NCBI GenBank assembly: GCA_034439915.1
Contig: JAWXBI010000055.1
Span: 1 to 41,969, forward strand
Reading direction: 5' to 3'
Source of the DNA: JADJLQ01 sp034439915
Lineage (GTDB): Bacteria; Bacteroidota; Bacteroidia; Chitinophagales; Saprospiraceae
Length of the DNA stretch: 41,969 nt
The position numbers and the translations under genes are program-made. This document shows, piece by piece, positions 1 through 7,212 of this stretch (positions are counted from its first letter, which is position 1; each line of letters starts with the position of its first letter). A model generated the notes under the pieces. The model had not been told where the DNA came from and did not search any database. It worked only from the letters and a program-made list of their open reading frames with translations.

Positions 1-89
1 ATGGTTTTATCCATTTTTAACGGGTGCTCAAATACGATCAACAGGTATCCTATAATGAAGAAGATGATCACAAGCAACTCCATAGACAT
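1..89 (-). CDS. nhaD: NhaD-like sodium:proton antiporter, N-terminal fragment (cut by window edge)
   Basis: Only the first 29 or so codons lie in the window; the rest is beyond position 1. Read on the minus strand it begins MSMELLVIIFFIIGYLLIVF and continues EHPLKMDKT. A single hydrophobic helix followed by an E-H-P-x-K-x-x-K-T motif is the typical start of Bacteroidota NhaD-family Na+/H+ antiporters, inner-membrane proteins that expel sodium in exchange for protons. An internal ATG at position 83 is an equally good start. The gene is divergent from dusB. The family call rests on a short N-terminus, so it could be another antiporter of the same ion-transporter superfamily. Confidence 0.6.
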   Translation of the reverse strand, partial: MSMELLVIIFFIIGYLLIVFEHPLKMDKT

Positions 90-152
90 TTAAGATTTAA
101 TCAACAATATAGTTTGAAATTCTGATTTGTAGTATTTAATGCCCCCTGATTG

Positions 153-160
153 TATCTTTG
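153..160 (+). promoter_or_regulatory. -7 promoter element of dusB (TATCTTTG)
   Basis: Exact match to the Bacteroidota -7 consensus TAnnTTTG. It ends 8 bases before the ATG at 169, so the transcript leader would be about 5 nt or less. A TTTG at 126-129 is a possible -33 element, with rather long spacing. The position argues against the upstream in-frame ATG at 139. Confidence 0.6.
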
Positions 161-168
161 GGCTTTAT

Positions 169-1170
169 ATGGTGCGGATTGCTAATATTGACCTGGGAGA
201 ATTCCCTATTCTCCTGGCACCCATGGAGGATGTCAGTGATCCACCATTCAGGGCTTTGTGCAAGCTTCAGGGGTGTGACCTGCTTTACACGGAATTCATC
301 TCCGTGGAGGGATTGATCCGGGATGCCTTTAAAAGTATGCAGAAACTCGATATTTACCCGGAAGAACGGCCCATTGGCATCCAGATTTTTGGCGGGGAAA
401 TCGAATCGATGCTCAAAGCGGTACCCATCGTCGAACAAGCCAAACCGGAACTTCTGGACATCAATTACGGATGTCCTGTCAATAATGTCGTTTGCCGTGA
501 TGCCGGTGCGGGTATATTAAAAGATATACCCAAAATGGTGGCCCTTACAAAAGCAATAGTCAGGGAATCGACCTTGCCGGTAACCGTCAAAACCAGACTG
601 GGATGGGATGCAAATAGTATTAAAATTGACGAGGTCGTTAAACGATTGCAAGATGTTGGAATCCAGGCCATCAGTATACATGCCCGTACCCGTGCCCAAA
701 TGTATAAAGGCGAGGCGGACTGGAGTCATATTGCCAGGATCAAAAATGACCCTTCTATCCATATCCCGGTTTTTGGGAATGGCGATATCGACACCCCGCA
801 AAAAGCAAAAGAATGTAAAGACCGGTTTGGCCCTGATGGAATTATGATTGGCAGGGCAAGTATTGGATACCCCTGGATTTTCAACGAAATCAAACATTAT
901 CTCAAAACCGGTGAGATACTTCCACCTCCCGATCTGGACGAACGGATCAGGGTAGTCAAAGCCCATTTGGACTTCTCGCTCCGCTGGAAGGGACCTAAAC
1001 TTGGGATATTGGAAATGAGAAGACATTATAAAAGCTATTTCCGGGGTATTGAAGGCATCAAACCATTCCGGGAGCGATTGGTCCTTGAAACTGAAGCACA
1101 GGGGATACTGGATATTTTAACTGAAATTGCCTCGCATGTATATCATTCCGCGGAAGTTATGACCATATGA
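169..1170 (+). CDS. dusB: tRNA-dihydrouridine synthase (DusB type)
   Basis: FMN-dependent enzyme that reduces uridine to dihydrouridine in the tRNA D-loop, using NADPH. The 333-residue product starts MVRIANIDLGEF, close to the usual DusB start. Visible motifs are LAPMEDVSD (residues 17-24), the catalytic-cysteine segment NYGCPV with Cys102, KTRLGW (141-146), HARTRAQMYKG (171-181) and the phosphate-binding NGDI and IGRASIGYPW stretches near 204-236. Length is normal. An in-frame ATG at 139 would add ten residues, but a TAnnTTTG element lies between the two starts, so 169 is preferred. It is followed after 25 bp by the tRNA CCA-adding enzyme, so the pair forms a tRNA-maturation unit. Confidence 0.95.
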   Translation: MVRIANIDLGEFPILLAPMEDVSDPPFRALCKLQGCDLLYTEFISVEGLIRDAFKSMQKLDIYPEERPIGIQIFGGEIESMLKAVPIVEQAKPELLDINYGCPVNNVVCRDAGAGILKDIPKMVALTKAIVRESTLPVTVKTRLGWDANSIKIDEVVKRLQDVGIQAISIHARTRAQMYKGEADWSHIARIKNDPSIHIPVFGNGDIDTPQKAKECKDRFGPDGIMIGRASIGYPWIFNEIKHYLKTGEILPPPDLDERIRVVKAHLDFSLRWKGPKLGILEMRRHYKSYFRGIEGIKPFRERLVLETEAQGILDILTEIASHVYHSAEVMTI

Positions 1171-1195
1171 TCATGGAACCTTACTCCTTGCTGTC

Positions 1196-2620
1196 GTGAT
1201 TTTTAGTTTATCTCCATACGAAAAAAAAATTTTCCAGGTGATCAGAGAAGCAGCAGAATCCCTGGGCGCTCCATGCTTTGTAGTGGGGGGGTATGTGCGG
1301 GACAAATTATTGGGGAGGGCTTCACCGGATATCGATATTCTGGCCGTGGGCAATGGAATAGCCCTGGCCCAGGAGGTGGCAAGTCGCCTATACCCAATTC
1401 CAAGAATCAGTATATTCCAACGTTTTGGTACTGCGCAGATTATACATGGTAGCCTCAATCTTGAATTTGTAGGGGCCAGGAAAGAATCGTATCGGGAAGA
1501 TTCCAGGAAACCTATGGTAGAGGATGGTAGCCTGGAAGATGATCTCAGAAGGAGGGACTTTACGATCAATGCCATGGCGGTTAGCCTCAATGAAGATGAT
1601 TTCGGGCAATTGATTGATATGTTTGATGGCATGCGGCACCTCGAGATGAAACTCATTAAAACCCCCCTGGAGCCTGAGCGCACATTTTCAGACGACCCAC
1701 TGAGAATGTTGAGGGCAATCCGTTTTGCCAATCAACTCGAATATAACATCGACTCCTCTACTTTTCAGGGGATCATTCAAAGTGCAGACCGGATCAGTAT
1801 TATTTCCATGGAACGGATTTCTATTGAATTAGAAAAAATTATGCTGTGCGAACACCCGTCCATCGGTTTTAAATTATTGCACCAGGCAGGTTTATTAAAA
1901 CATTTGCTGCCCGAATTAACTGCGCTGGAAGGGGTAGAATATATTGACGGGAAAGGCCATAAGGACAATTTTTATCACACCCTTATGGTTTTGGATAATG
2001 TGGCAGTAAAATCGGAGAATATCTGGCTGCGTTGGGCAGCCTTGTTTCATGACATCGGCAAACCAGCTACTAAACGTTTTAACGGTAAACAGGGCTGGAC
2101 ATTTCATGGACACGATTTACTTGGGGCGAGTATGTTACCCCGTATTTTTAAAAGGCTGCGTTTACCCGCAGACCATCGTTTAAAGTACGTGCAAAACCTG
2201 GTTCGTTTACATCTTCGTCCGATCAGTCTTACCAAAGAAGAGATCACCGCGAGTGCTATCAGAAGGGTATTGTTTGAAGCCGGGGGTGATATCGACGACC
2301 TGATGATCCTTTGTGAGGCTGATATTACCAGTAAAAAGCCGGAAAAAGTAAAAAACATCCTGGAAAATTATCAATTGGTGCGTTCTAAAATGATCGAAAT
2401 TGAACAAAAAGATCAACTCCGCAATTGGCAGCCACCTATCGATGGACAAGAAATAATGGAAACCTTTGGGCTCAAACCTTCCCTTCAGGTTGGTACTATT
2501 AAACTGGCCATCCGGGAAGCCATATTGGATGGTAAAATTGAAAATGATTATAAACAGGCCCGTTCGTTTATGCTCGAAGAGGCAGCGCGGATGGGGCTTA
2601 AACCCCTAAACCCGATTTGA
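1196..2620 (+). CDS. cca: CCA tRNA nucleotidyltransferase with HD domain
   Basis: Adds or repairs the 3'-terminal CCA of tRNAs from CTP and ATP. The 474-residue protein has a class II nucleotidyltransferase head: GGYVRD (31-36), the catalytic metal-binding DID (45-47), RRRDFTINAMA (118-128) and DDPLRMLRAIRFA (166-178). An HD phosphohydrolase domain follows, with H261 and the HD pair at 285-286 (LFHDIGKP). The start is a GTG; no ATG is available in frame near the N-terminus, and the protein needs this start to include the GGYVRD motif. It lies 25 bp after dusB and is probably co-transcribed. Confidence 0.93.
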   Translation: MIFSLSPYEKKIFQVIREAAESLGAPCFVVGGYVRDKLLGRASPDIDILAVGNGIALAQEVASRLYPIPRISIFQRFGTAQIIHGSLNLEFVGARKESYREDSRKPMVEDGSLEDDLRRRDFTINAMAVSLNEDDFGQLIDMFDGMRHLEMKLIKTPLEPERTFSDDPLRMLRAIRFANQLEYNIDSSTFQGIIQSADRISIISMERISIELEKIMLCEHPSIGFKLLHQAGLLKHLLPELTALEGVEYIDGKGHKDNFYHTLMVLDNVAVKSENIWLRWAALFHDIGKPATKRFNGKQGWTFHGHDLLGASMLPRIFKRLRLPADHRLKYVQNLVRLHLRPISLTKEEITASAIRRVLFEAGGDIDDLMILCEADITSKKPEKVKNILENYQLVRSKMIEIEQKDQLRNWQPPIDGQEIMETFGLKPSLQVGTIKLAIREAILDGKIENDYKQARSFMLEEAARMGLKPLNPI

Positions 2621-2627
2621 AAATATT

Positions 2628-2635
2628 TATCTTTT
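2628..2635 (+). promoter_or_regulatory. Probable -7 element of the FKBP gene (TATCTTTT)
   Basis: One-base variant of TAnnTTTG (last G replaced by T), ending 7 bases before the ATG at 2643. Spacing matches the other promoters of the window. Weaker evidence than the exact matches. Confidence 0.35.
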
Positions 2636-2642
2636 AAATTAT

Positions 2643-3092
2643 ATGAAAATTTCAACGTATTTCTTTGTATCCATTTTGGCACTTTCCGCTGTGGCCTGTC
2701 TCAAACCCAGTCAGGCCGAAGAAGATGACGATGCCATTCAGGAATACCTTCAGGCTAAAGGACTTACCGCCATCAGACACCCGACGGGCTTATACTACAG
2801 CATTATTTCGGAAGGCACGGGCGTTGCTCCAAAAGGGACAGACAGTGTCACGGTGCATTACAAAGGGGCATTGATCAATGGCCAGCAATTCGATGGCACG
2901 ACCACGACCCCACGTACTTTTTTATTAGGTGGATTAATCCCCGCCTGGCAGATTGGTATCCCTTTAATTAAAAAAGGAGGCGATATCAGGCTCTATTCTC
3001 CCAGCAGCCTGGGATATGGTGCAAATGCGGTCGGGCCAATCCCACCCAACAGCGTATTGGTATTTGAGATCCAATTGGTGAACATCAAATAG
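2643..3092 (+). CDS. FKBP-type peptidyl-prolyl cis-trans isomerase, lipoprotein
   Basis: A 149-residue envelope protein with an N-terminal signal ending in a lipobox-like LSAVAC (Cys19), so probably lipid-anchored in the periplasm or outer membrane. Residues 50-149 form one FKBP domain: DSVTVHYKGAL, then a PAWQIGIPLIKKGG segment, SPSSLGYG and a C-terminal IPPNSVLVFEIQLV strand. FKBPs catalyse cis-trans isomerisation of prolyl bonds and help fold exported proteins. Compact lipoprotein FKBPs of this kind are common in Bacteroidota and often act with gliding or secretion proteins, but no such genes are adjacent here. It ends 3 bp from the convergent phosphatase gene. Confidence 0.88.
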   Translation: MKISTYFFVSILALSAVACLKPSQAEEDDDAIQEYLQAKGLTAIRHPTGLYYSIISEGTGVAPKGTDSVTVHYKGALINGQQFDGTTTTPRTFLLGGLIPAWQIGIPLIKKGGDIRLYSPSSLGYGANAVGPIPPNSVLVFEIQLVNIK

Positions 3093-3095
3093 TTC

Positions 3096-3584
3096 TTAAA
3101 ATTTTAATTCCTTGAATTTGATTTTCCCGTTGTTGGGGTAGGTCGAAATTTTGAAGAGATTATTATAATCACTTTCTTCAATTTTTTTACCACTGAAACT
3201 TAGTCCAAACGCATCCAACATACTGATAGTCGTATTACTGTGGCCAACTACCAAAACATGCTGTTGTTGTTGTTTCAGGGCTTTTACCAGGGAGGGTAAG
3301 GTATCCGGAGAATAATAAAGGATGGGTTTGCCGGTCAGTTCACTCAATGGGGTAGCCGTTTGAATGGTCCTTTTATAATTTGTAGAATAGATCAGTGATA
3401 TTTTTTCGTCCTTGAGTAGGTCAGCCAGGTGTGTTGCCCGCAATCTGCCAGCTTCACTCAGATCAGGATCACGGCTGGAATCCACTTTTTCGGCATGACG
3501 TACCAGGTAGATTGTAGTTGCAGGTTTACAGGCACCCAGGATCAATAAGCCTGAAATCAGGATTAAGGCGGACAAAATTTTCAT
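3096..3584 (-). CDS. Histidine phosphatase family lipoprotein
   Basis: A 162-residue member of the phosphoglycerate-mutase-like (histidine phosphatase) superfamily. The signature LVRHAEK puts the phospho-accepting His at residue 30 after Arg29; the second arginine is Arg72 (YKRT) and the second histidine is His115 (VVGHSN). The first 19 residues are a hydrophobic signal ending ILGAC, a good lipobox, so it is probably an envelope lipoprotein. The start codon overlaps the lpxB stop by 4 bp (ATGA), implying translational coupling as the last gene of the surE-lpxB operon. Substrate cannot be read from sequence; SixA-like or small-molecule phosphatase activity are both possible. Confidence 0.87.
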   Translation of the reverse strand: MKILSALILISGLLILGACKPATTIYLVRHAEKVDSSRDPDLSEAGRLRATHLADLLKDEKISLIYSTNYKRTIQTATPLSELTGKPILYYSPDTLPSLVKALKQQQQHVLVVGHSNTTISMLDAFGLSFSGKKIEESDYNNLFKISTYPNNGKIKFKELKF

Positions 3585-4687
3585 GATGATATTTTTAGTT
3601 TATTAAGAATGGATGAGGCCACCCGGACAGATGCGTCTTCCGGTTTAAGAAATTCATGGAGCTTTTGATACGCCTCCTGAATGTCGGCCATATTCAGCTT
3701 GCGGGTAGCTTGAATTAATGAATCTTTAGTGAATCCATGTTGAATCAGTTCTGGAACCAAAGGGAAATCCAGTATAAGATTGACCAACGAAATATATTTT
3801 ACCCGGATAAGACGTCGGGCGATCCAGTAGGATATTGGGTTCCCGGTATAACAAACCACCTGCGGTACTTTAAACAAAGCGGTCTCCAGGGTGGCGGTAC
3901 CCGAACTTACCCAGGCCAGGCTGGCTAAACTCAAAATACTGTAAGTCTGATTTTCAACTATGACAATTTTTTCTTCCGCTCCATATAATTTAATGATCTC
4001 CTGATATAAGGATAAGGGTTGAGAAGGAGCGGCAGCCACCACCGGGATGTATTCAGGAAAAGAAGCGCATGCCTGTAGTAAAATAGGGAGGATCCGGGTT
4101 ATTTCCTGTTTTCGGCTGCCTGGGAGCAAAGCGAGTACTTTTTTGCCAGCTAGTGAAGCAATAGTTGACGGATCCGCTTTGAACTGTTTTAAATTTTCCA
4201 ATAAGGGGTGTCCGACGTATTCCGGATAGACCTGATACTTTTTATAAAATTCATTTTCGAATGGCAGAATAGTATAAAGTTGTTCGACACTGGATTGGAT
4301 AATCTTAACCCTTCCCGGTTTCCATGCCCATAATTGTGGGGAGATAAAATAAAATACCCGAAATCCTTTTCCTTTTGCCCATTCCGCGATCCGGAGATTA
4401 AAACCCGGATAGTCAATGAGGATCAGGGCATCAGGTCTGAAGGTCTCGAGGTCTTTTTTACACTCTTTTAAGTTTCGAAATATGGTCCGTATATTCTGAA
4501 CTACTTCAATAAACCCCATAAATGCCAGGTCGCGGTAGTGCCTGACCAATTGAGCCCCTGCCTGCTGAATCAGGTCACCTCCCCATGCTTTGATCTCGGC
4601 ACCGGGGGCTTGTTTTAACAGTTGTCGGACCAGATAGGAGCCATGTAAGTCACCGGAAGCTTCACCGGCAATGATATAAAATTTCAT
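3581..4687 (-). CDS. lpxB: Lipid-A-disaccharide synthase
   Basis: Transfers 2,3-diacylglucosamine-1-phosphate from its UDP carrier onto UDP-diacylglucosamine to make the lipid A disaccharide, at the inner face of the cytoplasmic membrane. The 368-residue length is normal for LpxB. Visible family motifs are AGEASGDLHG (7-16), ILIDYPGFN with Asp92, ISPQLWAW (115-122), LLPGSRKQEI (188-196) and the nucleotide-sugar-binding SSGTATLETAL. It sits 17 bp after a small membrane protein gene in the surE operon. Together with the LptF/LptG-family gene near 18.2 kb it shows a lipopolysaccharide-making outer membrane. Confidence 0.95.
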   Translation of the reverse strand: MKFYIIAGEASGDLHGSYLVRQLLKQAPGAEIKAWGGDLIQQAGAQLVRHYRDLAFMGFIEVVQNIRTIFRNLKECKKDLETFRPDALILIDYPGFNLRIAEWAKGKGFRVFYFISPQLWAWKPGRVKIIQSSVEQLYTILPFENEFYKKYQVYPEYVGHPLLENLKQFKADPSTIASLAGKKVLALLPGSRKQEITRILPILLQACASFPEYIPVVAAAPSQPLSLYQEIIKLYGAEEKIVIVENQTYSILSLASLAWVSSGTATLETALFKVPQVVCYTGNPISYWIARRLIRVKYISLVNLILDFPLVPELIQHGFTKDSLIQATRKLNMADIQEAYQKLHEFLKPEDASVRVASSILNKLKISS

Positions 4688-4704
4688 CCGTCTATACAGC
4701 TAGA

Positions 4705-5022
4705 TTAAAATAATTCATTTCCATACTTTAACAGCCATAGGCCCACACAGATAAACGTCGCGACTGCCATTCCTCTCATGCTTTGGGTCCACCTCAGTCT
4801 TTTAAAAACCTGCATCAGGATTAAATTGATGCATAAAGCTATCAGCGCAATAGTACGCGGTTTCAAACCAGGGTTTCCAGTCTGAGGGGACATAGCGAGT
4901 ATACCCAGACTTTCAAACAAGTACAATAATCCGGCAAAGAGGACCATTGGAAAAAATAGTCCACTGGAAAACCCATTAAACCAGCGATCCCGTTGATATA
5001 AATTAATGAACAATTTCTCCAT
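4705..5022 (-). CDS. Small predicted membrane protein between surE and lpxB
   Basis: A 105-residue protein with three likely transmembrane segments (about residues 20-42, 55-73 and 84-100) and charged loops; no domain I recognise. The start ATG lies 20 bp inside the end of surE, and lpxB begins 17 bp after its stop, so the three genes should be co-transcribed and partly coupled. The context suggests an envelope role, but I assign no function. Confidence 0.75.
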   Translation of the reverse strand: MEKLFINLYQRDRWFNGFSSGLFFPMVLFAGLLYLFESLGILAMSPQTGNPGLKPRTIALIALCINLILMQVFKRLRWTQSMRGMAVATFICVGLWLLKYGNELF

Positions 5023-5785
5023 ACTCCAGAAACCTTAAGGGCTCAATGGCTTGATATCGGGTAAGATTATGCCCGGAGGGCACGACAGAAATATAACCGT
5101 TTTGCAAAGCCCATTCATCCGTACCTTCCAGATCGTCTTCGGTAACGAACCTGCCGGTGAGCCAATAGTATTTTTGACCCCTTGGATCCGTACCCTCCAT
5201 AAACTCCTCTATCCATCGCCCTTCCGCTTGTCTGCAGATCCGGATCCCTTTTATTTCTGATTTTTTGAGTTTCGGGATATTGATGTTAAGCAAATTGGTA
5301 TGCGTCAGGCCATGGGCCAGGGTTTTTTCGATCAGGTAACGGATATGCCATTCTGCCGCAAAAAAGTCAGCTTCAAATGAATAATCTAACAAGGAGAAGC
5401 CGATCGAATGGATACCTTCTATCGAAGCTTCCATAGCGGCAGACATAGTGCCCGAATACAGAATATTGATGGATGAATTGGCGCCATGATTGATACCTGA
5501 CAGGCACAAATCTACTTTCCTGCCTTTTAAAACCAGATGTTTGGCCAATTTGACACAGTCCACGGGTGTCCCGCTGCATTCATATGCCTCGATGGTGCCA
5601 AATGTTTTCACCGGATTGATACGCAAAGGAGATTCCAGGGTCACGGCATGTCCCTGCCCGGATTGAGGGCTGTCCGGGGCTACTATCACGATTTCACCAA
5701 AACTGGAAGCGATCTGAGCCAGCGCCCGGATACCGGGTGCGGATAACCCGTCATCATTGGTCAATAAAATTAAAGGTCTTGACAT
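5003..5785 (-). CDS. surE: 5'/3'-nucleotidase SurE
   Basis: Metal-dependent nucleoside monophosphatase, also active on polyphosphate, associated with stationary-phase survival. The 260-residue protein carries the N-terminal metal-binding NDDG (10-13), the PDSPQSGQGHAVTL loop that carries a further metal ligand, CSGTPVDCVKLA and the LSGINHGAN motif with the last metal ligand. Length is typical. It is first in a minus-strand operon with a small membrane protein, lpxB and a phosphatase lipoprotein. A TACCTTTT element sits 5 bp before the start. Confidence 0.95.
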   Translation of the reverse strand: MSRPLILLTNDDGLSAPGIRALAQIASSFGEIVIVAPDSPQSGQGHAVTLESPLRINPVKTFGTIEAYECSGTPVDCVKLAKHLVLKGRKVDLCLSGINHGANSSINILYSGTMSAAMEASIEGIHSIGFSLLDYSFEADFFAAEWHIRYLIEKTLAHGLTHTNLLNINIPKLKKSEIKGIRICRQAEGRWIEEFMEGTDPRGQKYYWLTGRFVTEDDLEGTDEWALQNGYISVVPSGHNLTRYQAIEPLRFLEYGEIVH

Positions 5786-5790
5786 AATTG

Positions 5791-5798
5791 AAAAGGTA
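5791..5798 (-). promoter_or_regulatory. Probable -7 element of surE (TACCTTTT)
   Basis: One-base variant of TAnnTTTG on the minus strand, 5 bases from the surE ATG. The predicted transcript would be leaderless or nearly so. The surE-holA gap (5786-5943) otherwise holds only the divergent holA promoter. Confidence 0.35.
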
Positions 5799-5925
5799 AA
5801 TTTAGGTCATTTCTTCGGATCACCCTGTCCGCCACCTGGATCGTAATCATTTGTTCATTCAAAATCATCGAAGTGAATCGATATTTTAAAAGCCGGCGGC
5901 AACCAGAATATAAAGTCTGAAGTCT

Positions 5926-5933
5926 TACCTTTG
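5926..5933 (+). promoter_or_regulatory. -7 promoter element of holA (TACCTTTG)
   Basis: Exact TAnnTTTG match, ending 10 bases before the holA ATG at 5944. No clear TTG-type -33 element is visible at the expected distance. Confidence 0.55.
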
Positions 5934-5943
5934 CACCGTCCAC

Positions 5944-6945
5944 ATGGAAGCTGATGACATCATACTATCACTGAAAGCCGGTCATCGTGCCCCGGTCTAT
6001 TTGTTTCATGGCGAAGAGCCTTATTTTATTGACCAATTGGCGGGCTACATGCAAGAGCATGTCCTGACTGAAACGGAGCAGGTATTTAATCTCAGGATAT
6101 TTTATGGCAAGGACACTGATTTTCGAACGGTAGTAGATGAAGCCTGTCAGTATCCATTGATGGCTGGCCACCGTATGATCCTGATCCGGGAAGCACAGGA
6201 TATGAAGACCATCTTTGAACTGGAAACTTATCTGGACAAGCCGGTACCTTCTTCCATTCTGGTGATTTGTTATAAATACAAAAAACTCGACCAACGGACC
6301 AAAATGGCCAAATCCATCAAACAACACGGTGTGGTCTTTGAATCAAAAAAACTTTATGACAATCAATTGCCCGGCTGGATACAATCGGAGTCGGTAAAAA
6401 AAGGATTAAAACTGCAACCGGAAGCGGCTCATCTGATCGCTGAATACCTGGGATCTGATCTGGGGGCTATACAACAAGACCTGGAAAAAATCAGGATATC
6501 GACACCGGCTAATGCAGTGATCACTGCAAAAGATTTGGAATCGATCATTGGCATTCACAAAGATTTTAATGTTTTTGAATTGCAGAAATCAATAGGCCAG
6601 CGGGATTTGCGTAAAACGTTTCAAATCATTCAATATTTTAAAGATAACCCCAAGGCCAACCCGCTGCCGGTGACTATGGCTTCGCTTTATAATTTTTTAA
6701 GCAAACTTTATGTTGCCAAATCCAGTGAACCCAAAAACGATCAGGCATTGTTGGCTGCCCTCCAGCTTAAGAGCAGTTTTTTTCTGAAAGAATATAAAGA
6801 GGCTTTAAAACATTATAGCCTTGGTCAGGTGGAACAGGCCTTGCTTTTGTTGAGGGAATATGACCTCAAATCAAAAGGGGTAAATTACAACGGAGGCCTT
6901 GAAAGCGGATTGCTTAAAGAAATGGTTAGCAGGCTAATGATGTGA
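5944..6945 (+). CDS. holA: DNA polymerase III subunit delta
   Basis: The clamp-loader wrench subunit, which opens the beta clamp during replication. The 333-residue product has the HolA N-terminus (HRAPVYLFHGEEPYFIDQL, where a typical delta subunit has YLLYGDE-type residues) and the all-alpha C-terminal part, including SDLGAIQQDLEKI and the LYNFLSKLYVAK region. As expected for delta, no intact Walker A is present. It is monocistronic between its own TAnnTTTG promoter and the trp leader; a perfect 16-bp palindrome lies 17 bp downstream. Confidence 0.9.
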   Translation: MEADDIILSLKAGHRAPVYLFHGEEPYFIDQLAGYMQEHVLTETEQVFNLRIFYGKDTDFRTVVDEACQYPLMAGHRMILIREAQDMKTIFELETYLDKPVPSSILVICYKYKKLDQRTKMAKSIKQHGVVFESKKLYDNQLPGWIQSESVKKGLKLQPEAAHLIAEYLGSDLGAIQQDLEKIRISTPANAVITAKDLESIIGIHKDFNVFELQKSIGQRDLRKTFQIIQYFKDNPKANPLPVTMASLYNFLSKLYVAKSSEPKNDQALLAALQLKSSFFLKEYKEALKHYSLGQVEQALLLLREYDLKSKGVNYNGGLESGLLKEMVSRLMM

Positions 6946-6962
6946 TGGATGTTTTAGTGGTC

Positions 6963-6978
6963 TAAACGAATTCGTTTA
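6963..6978. repeat. Perfect 16-bp palindrome after holA, possible weak terminator or operator
   Basis: TAAACGAATTCGTTTA reads the same on both strands. As RNA it gives a 6-bp stem with an AATT loop followed by TTTTCC, which could end holA transcription weakly. It is also about 80 bp upstream of the trp -7 element, so it could be a protein-binding site. The sequence does not decide between these. Confidence 0.4.
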
Positions 6979-7056
6979 TTTTCCCTAATACCGGATCATT
7001 TAATATCCTTCATTGTTTTTTCTTTTAAATAAATTTCTTCAATTCAAAAACGGCAT

Positions 7057-7064
7057 TATATTTG
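7057..7064 (+). promoter_or_regulatory. -7 promoter element of the trp operon (TATATTTG)
   Basis: Exact TAnnTTTG match. Transcription should start about 7068-7071, only about 10 nt before the leader-peptide ATG at 7080 and well before the attenuator. No clear -33 motif was found. Confidence 0.6.
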
Positions 7065-7079
7065 CCTTCGATTACAAAA

Positions 7080-7136
7080 ATGAATTTAATTAACAATAGT
7101 TGGTGGTGGTACAGGCCTGATCTCGGGGTGATCTGA
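7080..7136 (+). CDS. trpL: trp operon leader peptide (18 aa, three consecutive Trp codons)
   Basis: A short reading frame encoding MNLINNSWWWYRPDLGVI and ending in TGA at 7134-7136. Three adjacent TGG codons (7101-7109) in an 18-residue peptide, directly before a terminator hairpin and trpE, are the hallmark of a tryptophan-sensing leader. Low charged tRNA-Trp should stall the ribosome there. The ATG lies about 10 nt after the predicted transcription start and has no Shine-Dalgarno sequence. The leader is too short for routine gene callers. The stop codon lies inside the RNA segment that forms the antiterminator, as the classical mechanism needs. Confidence 0.88.
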   Translation: MNLINNSWWWYRPDLGVI

Positions 7137-7152
7137 CCAAGCCAGCTATTGT
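7093..7152 (+). promoter_or_regulatory. trp leader 1:2 pause-type hairpin
   Basis: Bases 7093-7103, which include the first Trp codon, pair with 7142-7152 in eleven consecutive pairs with one G-U wobble. A ribosome stalled on the Trp codons would cover the 5' arm and prevent this stem. In the absence of translation the stem would form and take the last two bases of the antiterminator segment. Confidence 0.7.
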
Positions 7153-7179
7153 AACAGATAAATTAAAACGGCTTGTCGG
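7133..7179 (+). promoter_or_regulatory. trp leader antiterminator (2:3 pairing)
   Basis: Bases 7133-7143 can pair with 7170-7179 in ten base pairs with one G-U and a single bulged C. The 3' partner is most of the 5' arm of the terminator, so the two structures exclude each other. The 5' partner overlaps the leader stop codon, so a ribosome that finishes the leader blocks this pairing and lets the terminator form. Confidence 0.7.
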
Positions 7180-7200
7180 TACACCCGGCAGGCCGTTTTT
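7165..7200 (+). terminator. trp attenuator intrinsic terminator (3:4 hairpin)
   Basis: A continuous 15-bp stem (7165-7179 with 7185-7199, two G-U wobbles) around a TACAC loop, with a GC-rich core and a T-tract at 7196-7200. It lies between the leader stop and the trpE ATG at 7213. By position and strength it ends transcription before trpE when tryptophan is plentiful. Confidence 0.88.
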
Positions 7201-7212
7201 AATTAGAAAAAT

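Noticed and set aside
517..1026. 169-codon minus-strand frame inside dusB
   Set aside because: Lies wholly inside dusB with all its catalytic motifs on the plus strand; its own product has no recognisable feature.
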